The notes under the pieces were generated by a model. The model worked only from the letters and a program-made list of their open reading frames with translations. It had not been told where the DNA came from and did no database searches. This document shows, in pieces, positions 7,044 to 13,470 of a DNA stretch of 13,470 nucleotides; positions within the stretch are counted from its first letter, which is position 1, and every line of letters begins with the position of its first letter. A program made the translations under genes and the position numbers. Source of the stretch: DQWO01 sp964478545 (GTDB taxonomy: Bacteria; Desulfobacterota; Anaeroferrophillalia; Anaeroferrophillales; Anaeroferrophillaceae); contig CAYZIS010000051.1 in NCBI GenBank assembly GCA_964478545.1, forward strand, positions 1 to 13,470, in the 5' to 3' direction.

Positions 7044-7984
7044 TCGATGATCACTCCTTCCGGCAGCTGTTGCGGCATGGTTAATCCCAGTGCCTTAACG
7101 GCCTTTTGGTTCAAGAGCACTGAAAATGGTGGACCGGTTGAATCACAACGGCCACCGTTGGCCAATGACTGCAGCATCCGGGCAATGTTTTGACCAATGG
7201 TATGATAGTCGATGATAAAACTTAAAGCGGCCCCGGATTCATAAAAGAAGCGATTGAAGCCAAAGGTGGCGATGCCCAGACGTAAGGATTCCTTGATAAC
7301 ATAGGTAATCATACTCCTTGAGATAACCGTTTGATCAGGAATAAAGAGGATGGCATCAACTTGGGGGCCGGGATGGATGAATAGCTTCGGGATGTCGGAA
7401 CGCTGGTTGACTTTCAGTGGAACCAGTGACAACCTTTTAAAGGTCATTACGGTCTTGGCTTGCTGAAACCATTTCAGATTTTTTTCCGGATTAAACAGGA
7501 TGCCCAACCGTGCTACTTTAGGAAAAATTTTGGCAACGGTAAGGAGCTGTTTCCAGGGGCTCAGGTTGAGGGAAATGCCATATATCCGGGCTCCTTCCCA
7601 GAAGAAACGCCCAGGATTCAGGACCATGGTATAGAGTACCGTTCCCGGCCAATGGCGGTCACGGAGGAAGGACAGTGCTTGGGGGCCGACAGCAACCATG
7701 ACCCCGAAATCGGAGGGTTTTAACTCCTGCAGTCGGCTTTCCTGGCTGTAGGGTTTCCCGGCTTTATCAAGATAGATACGGGCACTGGATTGCTCCAGGT
7801 TTTCTTCCAGTCCTTGGACCATCTGCAGATAGGGGAGAATCTCCCGGGAAATAAGAATCCCCACTACTCCCGATGTCTGTTCAGCGCTGAATCCTGGGGC
7901 TGGAGAAAACCAGGTAGCCAGCATCAGAAGCAGGGTAAAAAAGAAAAGCAGTGGTCTGCTACTCGTTATTTTTGCCAGCCTCAA
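7040..7984 (-). CDS. ABC-type periplasmic substrate-binding protein (DUF534/PF04392-like)
   Basis: The body resembles the ABC_sub_bind family (TrpX-like), periplasmic proteins of the type I binding fold: GVVGILIS near the mature N-terminus, the FGVMVAVGPQA segment, then ARLGILFNPEKN and VDAILFIPDQTVISRS in the second half. I chose TTG 7984 (314 aa), inside the end of the secretin gene, because AAGGAG lies just before it (4 bases, a little short) and the product then begins with a good signal peptide (LLFFFTLLLMLATWF, cleavage after FSA at 34). A longer frame to 8062 would only add secretin-overlapping sequence. No ABC permease or ATPase gene is in view, and the gene is coupled to the kinase gene. 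A role as a ligand-presenting sensor partner is therefore plausible, but it is inference. Confidence 0.8.
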   Translation of the reverse strand: MRLAKITSSRPLLFFFTLLLMLATWFSPAPGFSAEQTSGVVGILISREILPYLQMVQGLEENLEQSSARIYLDKAGKPYSQESRLQELKPSDFGVMVAVGPQALSFLRDRHWPGTVLYTMVLNPGRFFWEGARIYGISLNLSPWKQLLTVAKIFPKVARLGILFNPEKNLKWFQQAKTVMTFKRLSLVPLKVNQRSDIPKLFIHPGPQVDAILFIPDQTVISRSMITYVIKESLRLGIATFGFNRFFYESGAALSFIIDYHTIGQNIARMLQSLANGGRCDSTGPPFSVLLNQKAVKALGLTMPQQLPEGVIIE

Positions 7985-10163
7985 AAGTCTCCTTGATCCG
8001 TTCAATCTTCTGGGCGAATTCCCGGGTGATGAGGTCGACATCCCGGCGGCTGTTGATGACATGCGGTGTGAGGATCAGTACCAGTTCGGTTTTATTATTT
8101 TCACGACTGCTGCTCCTGAAAAGGATGCCCAGCCCGGGGATGTCCTTGAGAAAGGGAATGCCGGAATTGCTGAAATTCTGGTTATTTTTAATCAGGCCGC
8201 CCAGGACAATCGTCTGCCCGTCATGGACGACCAGGGAGGTTTCCACCTTCCGGTTGAGGATCGAATAGGTGTTCAGGGAACTATCGTATTCACCCACGTC
8301 ACTGACCTCCTGGCTCAACTCTATCTTGACCAGGCCGCTGGAATTGATGTGTGGGGTTACCCTAAGGATGACGCCGGTTTTGCGGTACTGAATGGTATTG
8401 GTTACCGTGCTGCCGGAGGTGGCATCGGTAATCTGGCCGGTAACCGTGGGCACTTCCGTTCCTACCTCGATGAGTGCTTCCTTGTTGTCAACCGCCAGAA
8501 TATTGGGAGAGGAAAGAATGTTGACATCTGAATCTGTTCCCAGAGCGTTTATCATCCCACGCATGAAATCGACCCCGTCATATATTCCCATGGTAAATCC
8601 GGTGGCCGTCCCCAGAGGGGTATTGATGGGCCGTGAAATGTTGTTGTCCAGGGTGCCTTGAGCCGTGTAGCCTTTGCCGTCATGACCCTGCAGAAACCAT
8701 TCAATGCCGAATTGCATTTTGCCTGACAGGGAAAATTCCGCCACCATGACATTGATCAATACCTGCCGGGGGATAATATCCAATTGCTCGAGTACTTTGT
8801 GAATAATCCGGTAGTCCCGGGGGGTGGCCTTGAAGACGATGGCATTGTTGGTTTCGTCGGGAATAATATCAACCTCGCCGGCGAGCTCCCCGGCCACCTT
8901 TGCTTTTGCTGGTGCCTTTCCCCCCGGTTTATTGACCGGTTGGACGATGGTGGTTCGCTGGCTGCTGCTGGAGGCGGTGCCGCCAAACAGCTGCTTCAGA
9001 ATGTCGGCCAGTTCAACCGCGTTACCATTTTCCACGAAGTAAACAAAGACATTGCTGCCGGCCTCCTGGGCATGGTCGAGGGCCTGCAGCCAGTCCTCAA
9101 CAATCTGGACCATCTCCGGCCACCGGGAAATGACCAGCAGGGCGTTCATGGTTTTGATGGGCAGGATTTCCACGTTGCCCTGGTTAATTCCTGGACGATT
9201 GTACAGGCCGTTGCTCTTGATAATTTTATTCAGGTCACCAGCCAGTTCCTGGACGTCAACTTCGATGACCGGAAAGACCCGCCAGGTAATTTCTTCAAAA
9301 TAAGGAACATCCAGCAGGCCCAGGAGGCTGGCAGCCTTGACGATGTTCTCCACCGTATCGGAAATAATCAAATCGTTGGTGACCGTGTTTGGTACCATGA
9401 TAGCTCCTTTAGAAAGGAAAGGGCGGAGACTGGTCATGGCGGTCTGGACGCTTAAATAACGGAGCTTGATCAGGCGGGTGACATCGCCGGCACTGCTGGT
9501 AACACTTCCTCTTCCAGCTGGCTGATTACCATCAGCGGCGCTGGCATTACGGCGAACGATTTTGTATAAATGGCCGGGACCGCGAACGATGGCCAGATTG
9601 TTTAATTGTAAAATGTTATTGATGATATTGATAAACTGATTTCGGGTATAGGAGCCGGAAAGATGGAAAGTGACTTTCGATTTAATTGATGGATCTATCA
9701 TATAGTCTACATGATAGAGTTCAAAGAGGGCGGTATCCAGGACTTCATAGAGGTCCGCGTTGTCGAAGGCCAGCTCTACCTTGATTGGAGCACTGTCTTT
9801 GGCCGGTTGTGGTCGGCGTGCCAGTTTTTTCCATTGTTGGGGCGCCGGTGTGGGAATGTCAGGTGGTGATGACGCTATCTGCTGCGGCACTTTCTCTTCC
9901 GGTTGTTCCTGGGGGGCGGGTGTTTTGTCTGTGGGTTTTGTCTCCCCGGCGGCTATTTGGAAGACGCTTTCCCCGGCCGAAGAGGCTTGTACCGCCGGCG
10001 GCTGTTGTTGCAGTGTCCGGGCTGCTGCTGCTGGAGACTGCTGCTGGAGCTGTTCCTGGCTATGGATACAGCCGGAGGACAGGAGGATGATCGCCAGGCA
10101 GAGAAATATCAGCTGAAATAAAGGTTTTTGAACCCGGATTTGTGTTAGTGGTGGTTGCTTCAT
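7959..10163 (-). CDS. gspD: GspD-type secretin, probable lipoprotein
   Basis: Secretins form the outer-membrane ring of type II secretion, type IV pilus and related systems. From ATG 10163 (AAGG 8 bases upstream; GTG 10166 is less well spaced) the 734-residue product has a signal peptide ending in LLSSGC (C32), a lipobox-like site. A Gln/Pro/Ala-rich linker follows (33-125), then N0 (about 126-205, KVELAFDNADLYEVLD), N1 (225-288), N2 (290-365), N3 (370-460, with an SSSSQ/Lys-Ala insert) and the secretin domain (465-700). That domain carries VPTVTGQI, VETSLVVHDGQTIVLGG, IPFLKDIPGLGILF and TELVLILTPHVI. The domain order fits GspD best. No other gsp gene is visible. Its own lipid anchor could replace a pilotin, as known for HxcQ. 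It heads the operon with the binding protein and kinase. Confidence 0.92.
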   Translation of the reverse strand: MKQPPLTQIRVQKPLFQLIFLCLAIILLSSGCIHSQEQLQQQSPAAAARTLQQQPPAVQASSAGESVFQIAAGETKPTDKTPAPQEQPEEKVPQQIASSPPDIPTPAPQQWKKLARRPQPAKDSAPIKVELAFDNADLYEVLDTALFELYHVDYMIDPSIKSKVTFHLSGSYTRNQFINIINNILQLNNLAIVRGPGHLYKIVRRNASAADGNQPAGRGSVTSSAGDVTRLIKLRYLSVQTAMTSLRPFLSKGAIMVPNTVTNDLIISDTVENIVKAASLLGLLDVPYFEEITWRVFPVIEVDVQELAGDLNKIIKSNGLYNRPGINQGNVEILPIKTMNALLVISRWPEMVQIVEDWLQALDHAQEAGSNVFVYFVENGNAVELADILKQLFGGTASSSSQRTTIVQPVNKPGGKAPAKAKVAGELAGEVDIIPDETNNAIVFKATPRDYRIIHKVLEQLDIIPRQVLINVMVAEFSLSGKMQFGIEWFLQGHDGKGYTAQGTLDNNISRPINTPLGTATGFTMGIYDGVDFMRGMINALGTDSDVNILSSPNILAVDNKEALIEVGTEVPTVTGQITDATSGSTVTNTIQYRKTGVILRVTPHINSSGLVKIELSQEVSDVGEYDSSLNTYSILNRKVETSLVVHDGQTIVLGGLIKNNQNFSNSGIPFLKDIPGLGILFRSSSRENNKTELVLILTPHVINSRRDVDLITREFAQKIERIKETFEAGKNNE

Positions 10164-10214
10164 CACTTTTACCTTCCTATAGGAAATAATACTCTTTCAA
10201 GCGAAACCATGCAA

Positions 10215-10259
10215 CAACCTGCTAAAATACCGGATGTGGCAGGTGATGTCAACCTGCTA
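10215..10259. promoter_or_regulatory. Direct repeat CAACCTGCTA, candidate operator
   Basis: CAACCTGCTA occurs perfectly at 10215-10224 and 10250-10259, 35 bases apart. A third, inverted copy of the core (GCAGGT, 10239-10244) lies between them. The two outer copies touch the -10/+1 side and the -35 of the secretin promoter, a good place for a repressor or looping regulator. No binding protein is identified. Confidence 0.45.
10224..10252 (-). promoter_or_regulatory. Sigma70-type promoter of the secretin operon
   Basis: On the minus strand a perfect TTGACA (10252-10247) is followed after 17 bases by TATTTT (10229-10224). Transcription would start near 10217, about 54 bases before the secretin ATG. 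The distance and consensus match are good. Confidence 0.65.
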
Positions 10260-10278
10260 TTTTTACCGTGTTTTTTCA

Positions 10279-10307
10279 TTGACAAGTGGTAACCTTCACA
10301 TTATGAA
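10279..10307 (+). promoter_or_regulatory. Sigma70-type promoter of the selenoprotein gene
   Basis: A perfect TTGACA (10279-10284) and TATGAA (10302-10307) are separated by 17 bases. Transcription would start near 10314, giving a leader of about 120 bases. It is back to back with the secretin promoter; the two -35 boxes are 26 bases apart. I see no strong hairpin in the leader. Confidence 0.6.
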
Positions 10308-10434
10308 AGGGCTGTAATTCATTGTTGTTTGGTAAGCTTTTCGATTGTAAGTGATCTTGTTTTTTCAGGAAGATAGTTTTGACTGGTGCTGCTGATGTTT
10401 TTTTGAGAAAGCGCTTGAGATGGAGGATATTTCC

Positions 10435-11940
10435 ATGAATGACGGCAAAAGAAAATTGCACAGGATAATATCAGGAACAGATGGTAAACAGGTTTCCATT
10501 AGTAACTGTTTGCTGGCTATTGCCATTTTGCTTCTCTTTTTCTGTTTTTCTGCTGCCCCGGCAGGAGCAAGAGAAGCGAAACCTTTGACTTTATTGTATT
10601 TTGGCTGCCAGGATGGTTACCTCAAACCTTGTGGTTGACATTCCAAGCAGGCGGGAGGTCTTTCCCGCCAAAAAACGGTGCTTGATAATTTAGCCGCCCA
10701 AAGCGATCCTGATCATGTCCTGCTGATTAATACCGGGAATGATTTTCGTCCGGGTACCGAGCCGGAGAAACGCCGGGCGGCGGTAATGTTTAAAGCCTTT
10801 TCCTTGATGGGAGTGGACTGCCTGGCCCTCAGTGAACGGGAATTTGTTTTTGGCAGTGCCTATTTACAAAGTTTGGCCGCCAAATCCTCAGTTCCCCTGG
10901 TATGTGCCAACCTTAAAGACACAAACGCGCGGGGATCCTATTTTATGCCCTATCTGCGGCTGAAAAAGGCGGGGAAAGATATTTTGTTAACCGCGGTCAT
11001 GGATCCCTCAAAGGCATCATTGCTCAAATCGAAAGGTCTGGAGGTCAGCGATCCGATTAAGAGCCTGCGTCGTTTACAGCATGACATTTCTCACGATTTT
11101 TTTATAGTTGTTATGCAGACGAATAAGGGCACGGTGGACAAATGGATGGCCCAACTCACCGGAGTGGATGTCGTTATTCTTGGCCAGCAACGGGGAGTGC
11201 AAAAAAAGGCCGAAAAACTTCATGGAGCGCAGCTGCTTTATAACTGCAATCGGGGAAAGACTGTAAGCGCTTTGGAAGTTTCACGTTTAACCGGTAAGAA
11301 ATCACTTAAAACCCCTGAAAATTTTCTTCTGAGGGCCAGTGATTTTAGCGAAGATGCCCAAGTAGCTTCAATGGTAAAGGAATTTGAAGTTTGGCTGCAT
11401 GCTTATCATGCCGAACGTCAGAAAAATATTTTAAAAACCAAAGGTCCGGCAAATGCCTCCAAAGGTGGTTTGCCAGCCATTTTCCAGCGGTTGATTGAGC
11501 AGAACAAAAGCAAGAAAAATCATTCCACATCTTTTATCGGAGTGCAACGTTGCGCTGAGTGTCATAAGGAAAAATTTGTTCTGTGGAAGAAAACCCGTCA
11601 CGCTCGGGCAATGGCTACGTTAGCTGCCAAACATCGGGAAAATGACCCAGATTGTTTCCGTTGTCATGTTACCGGTATGGTGGGGGTTGGGGTAAATCAG
11701 ACTGTCGCCGCTGGTCAGAAGGAAAACCCATTTGCTAAACTGATTCAACGTCAGCAAGGGAATCACCTGCCTGATGTTCAGTGTGAGGTCTGCCATGGTT
11801 CTGGCTCGCGGCATGCTGCTAAGCCAGGGAAGGAAACGAAAATGATTATTCCCGGTGATCAAGACTGCCGTCAATGTCACACGCTGGATACTGATCCTGA
11901 CTTTTCTTTCCGGAAGAAAAAAGAATTGATTTGTAAGTAA
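10435..11940 (+). CDS. UshA-like selenoprotein with C-terminal tetrahaem cytochrome domain (Sec at TGA 10636)
   Basis: The frame is interrupted only by TGA at 10636-10638, which I read as selenocysteine 68; the full product is 501 aa. ATG 10435 is chosen because GGAGG (10422-10426) sits 8 bases before it. A signal peptide (CLLAIAILLLFFCFSAAPAGA, split here as LLAIAILLLFFCF and SAAPAGA) is cleaved near residue 45. The next domain (52-310) follows the UshA/metallophosphatase pattern, with YFGCQDGYLKPCGU-H-SKQAGG where relatives carry PCGC. The positions of the metal-binding GD and GNHE motifs read GND and SERE, so phosphatase activity is unlikely. Four haem sites follow: CAECH (373), CFRCH (407), CEVCH (450) and CRQCH (478), in a cytochrome-c554-like domain. 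I expect a periplasmic redox protein. I recall a database family named UshA-like (seleno)protein; its match here is from memory. Without recoding, the gene would be miscalled as two pieces. Confidence 0.85.
10636..10683 (+). promoter_or_regulatory. Bacterial SECIS element with Sec codon
   Basis: Directly after TGA (10636-10638) a 7-bp perfect stem, GGCGGGA (10650-10656) with TCCCGCC (10663-10669), closes the loop GGTCTT (10657-10662). A lower stem AAGCA (10645-10649) with TGCTT (10679-10683) extends it past an A-rich internal loop. The loop begins 18 bases after the TGA and reads AGGTCT including its closing base. From memory, this is the same distance and apical sequence as in the E. coli fdhF SECIS that binds SelB. 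The 5' bulged U of fdhF is absent; one or two U residues may bulge on the 3' side instead. Confidence 0.85.
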
Positions 11941-11948
11941 ATTCTTGA

Positions 11949-12033
11949 GGGGGTCAAGGCAAGGGGGTCAAATCTTTATTCTTGACAAACTTGTTTTTTG
12001 TTTTGTTTGTCAAGAATAAAGATTTGACCCCCT
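11949..12033. repeat. Perfect 29-bp inverted repeat, GGGGTCA family
   Basis: Arms 11962-11990 and 12005-12033 are perfectly complementary and enclose a 14-base T-rich loop (11991-12004). Just upstream lie partial direct copies: GGGGGTCAA at 11949-11957 and again at 11963-11971, and ATTCTTGA at 11941-11948 and again at 11979-11986. It sits between convergent genes and could terminate both, but no T-tract follows either arm. The right arm overlaps the end of the ligase-like gene. Confidence 0.9.
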
Positions 12034-13443
12034 AGTAAGGGATTCTCCCAATGCCAGGAGATAGAAAAAAAACATCCGGCTGTAACCCATCTGCAGGGGA
12101 AAAGAGAGCAGCATGATGATGGAAAAAGCGATCAAGCTGCAAAAGAGTGGATACTGGAGGTTTCCGGCATCATGATGCCGGCCGATTTTCCAGAGCCTGA
12201 AAAATTGCCTGCTCCATAGAAACAGAAAAATCACGAATGCCCCCATTCCACATTCTGCGGCCAGTTGCAGGTAGTCATTGTGGGTTCTGGTGACCTGGAC
12301 ATTAAAGTTAAAGCAGGAATCCTTCTGGTAGCTTTTCATGTAAAGGGGGTAGGAAAATTGCCAGTTCCCAAGCCCTACCCCTCGCCAGGGGTGTTCCTTG
12401 ATCATATAGAGAGTATTACCCCAATGGTATTGGCGGGCCTCAAGGATGGAAGCGCTGCCGACTCTGTTGACCGAACGCATAACTCGGGTTCTGGTCTTGG
12501 GGAAGACTGCCAGACTGCCGATGATCAATATGGCGATCAGCATGGTCGTAGCTATGGTTATGCCCCACGTTTTGATTGATAATGAATGCCGTTTGCTGAA
12601 TAGGTAGTAGGCGGGAAACAGGATGGCGTAGACTATCAGGGCCAGAATTGCTGTCCTGGTGGTGGTCATGAAGATATGGGTCAGGGCCATCAGAAAGATG
12701 GCCGCAAAAATCAAGCTTTTGGACAGCTGCCGGAAGCGGTATTTTTGTTCTTCCCCTTTTTGCGTATGCCACTGTTGCCAATAATGATATCCCAGGTAAG
12801 CCGCCAGAGGGAGATTGAGGACTAGGTAATGGGCGGCCGGATTCCGGTAGCCCATAGTTGATGCCGGCCCCTTGATGGGCAGGAGAAAAGGCAGCTGAAT
12901 ATCAAAAAATTGCAGGATTCCCAATGGGCAGAAAATGATCAGGGAAAGGCAGGTTCCCAGCAGGGAGGCGTAGAGAAGGCGGCGTTGCTGGAAAAGTATA
13001 GCTAGGGCGATAAAGAGCTGAATAAAAGCAAAGTAGATAAAAAGTTGCAGGAGACCGTTTTGCCGGACCAGAGCGGAGGTAAGTGACAGGGCCTGAAAAC
13101 CAAAGAGCAGGATAAGCAGCTTCAAGCCCGTATTCTGCCGGAGAAAAGACTTGGTTTGCTGCCACCTCTCCTGGTGGTAAGAGAGAGAAAAAACAAAGAA
13201 AAAGGCGATAAGAAGAGCCGCGGGATAGAGGAAAATAAATTTCGGCAGGTCATAGAGGCTGTACATGATTCTGCCTTGGGAGGTAAAGCCGGTTACAAAG
13301 GGGAAAGGAGCCAGGAAAAAAAAGCAGAAGATCAGTCCGGCAAAGAGCCGCTCGTCATAGCGGCGCAGCCGGTTTATAATTTGTGAATTGCTGGTTCTTA
13401 CTGGTTCCATCGGGCTACCGGGGGTTTCTGGTTCTTGGTCCAT
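12010..13443 (-). CDS. O-antigen ligase/polymerase-like membrane protein (Wzy_C)
   Basis: A polytopic inner-membrane protein of 477 residues with about 10-12 membrane segments. It belongs to the Wzy_C/WaaL type, which joins O-antigen or related glycan chains to lipid A-core, or polymerises them. The family marks are TTTRTAIL near 260, the periplasmic loop with ARQYHWGNTLYMIKEHPWRG-VGLGNW (335-361) containing H351, and TRTHNDYLQLAAECGMGAF (385-403) with H388. GYRNPAAHYL at 198-207 fits the earlier conserved loop. WaaL and Wzy cannot be separated by this alone. The start at ATG 13443 is close to the window edge and has a weak ribosome-binding site. The last codons (RGSNLYS and TGA) fall inside the palindromic repeat at 12005-12033, so the native C-terminus has probably been replaced. 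Confidence 0.88.
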   Translation of the reverse strand: MDQEPETPGSPMEPVRTSNSQIINRLRRYDERLFAGLIFCFFFLAPFPFVTGFTSQGRIMYSLYDLPKFIFLYPAALLIAFFFVFSLSYHQERWQQTKSFLRQNTGLKLLILLFGFQALSLTSALVRQNGLLQLFIYFAFIQLFIALAILFQQRRLLYASLLGTCLSLIIFCPLGILQFFDIQLPFLLPIKGPASTMGYRNPAAHYLVLNLPLAAYLGYHYWQQWHTQKGEEQKYRFRQLSKSLIFAAIFLMALTHIFMTTTRTAILALIVYAILFPAYYLFSKRHSLSIKTWGITIATTMLIAILIIGSLAVFPKTRTRVMRSVNRVGSASILEARQYHWGNTLYMIKEHPWRGVGLGNWQFSYPLYMKSYQKDSCFNFNVQVTRTHNDYLQLAAECGMGAFVIFLFLWSRQFFRLWKIGRHHDAGNLQYPLFCSLIAFSIIMLLSFPLQMGYSRMFFFYLLALGESLTRGSNLYS

Positions 13444-13470
13444 ACGGTTTTTCCGCTTCTCTGGCTTTCC

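Noticed and set aside
7985..8062. Longer substrate-binding protein starting at 8062
   Set aside because: It would overlap the secretin by over 100 bases and bury the signal peptide.
3783..10434. Sigma54 -24/-12 promoters for the NtrC-type regulator
   Set aside because: I scanned the upstream gaps of the receptor, regulator, secretin and selenoprotein genes for GG-N10-GC in a TGGCAC/TTGC setting and found none convincing.
10276..10461. 61-residue minus-strand frame across the divergent promoter region
   Set aside because: It has no recognisable protein features and overlaps the promoter, leader and start of the selenoprotein gene.
10636..10638. TGA as a disabling stop (pseudogene) or a sequencing error
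   Set aside because: The frame is otherwise intact for 501 codons, the TGA falls at a site where relatives are expected to have Cys, and a SECIS-like hairpin of the right shape and distance follows.
1..13470. CRISPR arrays, tRNA, rRNA, integrase or transposase genes
   Set aside because: No regularly spaced direct repeats, no RNA gene signatures and no mobile-element enzyme were seen on either strand.

Overview
The window looks like a chromosomal segment of a Gram-negative, anaerobic-type bacterium, most likely a member of the Desulfobacterota (old Deltaproteobacteria). The reasons are a TonB receptor and a secretin (an outer membrane), a multiheme c-type cytochrome, an NtrC-type sigma54 regulator and, above all, a gene with an in-frame TGA that carries the hallmarks of a selenocysteine codon. 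The assignment is inference from gene content; no rRNA or tRNA is present.

Layout. 1-1050 (+): 3' part of a secreted Cys-rich repeat protein, closed by an intrinsic terminator. 1187-1716 (+): a hicB-hicA toxin-antitoxin pair whose 59-codon toxin gene is easy to miss. 1737-10163 (all -): a probable envelope sensing and transport cluster, read right to left as a lipoprotein-type secretin, an ABC-type substrate-binding protein, a CHASE8-like sensor histidine kinase, an NtrC-family response regulator and a TonB-dependent receptor. The first three genes overlap and are surely one transcript; regulator and receptor are separated from them by gaps filled with palindromic repeats. 10164-10434: a divergent control region with two back-to-back sigma70-like promoters and a 10-bp direct repeat. 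10435-11940 (+): a selenocysteine-containing UshA-like protein with four CxxCH haem sites; a good SECIS hairpin follows the TGA. 11949-12033: a perfect 29-bp inverted repeat. 12010-13443 (-): an O-antigen ligase/polymerase-like membrane protein whose last seven codons and stop lie inside that repeat.

How the genes may work together. The kinase and regulator form a two-component pair. The periplasmic binding protein is translationally coupled to the kinase and could present a ligand to it, while the TonB receptor could import that ligand; the ligand is not identifiable here. The secretin heads the operon with no other type II secretion gene in view. The selenoprotein faces this operon across a shared control region, so co-regulation is possible but unproven.

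Repeats. Two families of palindromic elements occupy three intergenic places: one built around GGGGGACAYCAT (two copies) and one around GGGGTCA-ATCTT-TTGACA (two copies). They resemble REP-like elements mobilised by Y1/RAYT transposases, but no transposase is encoded here.
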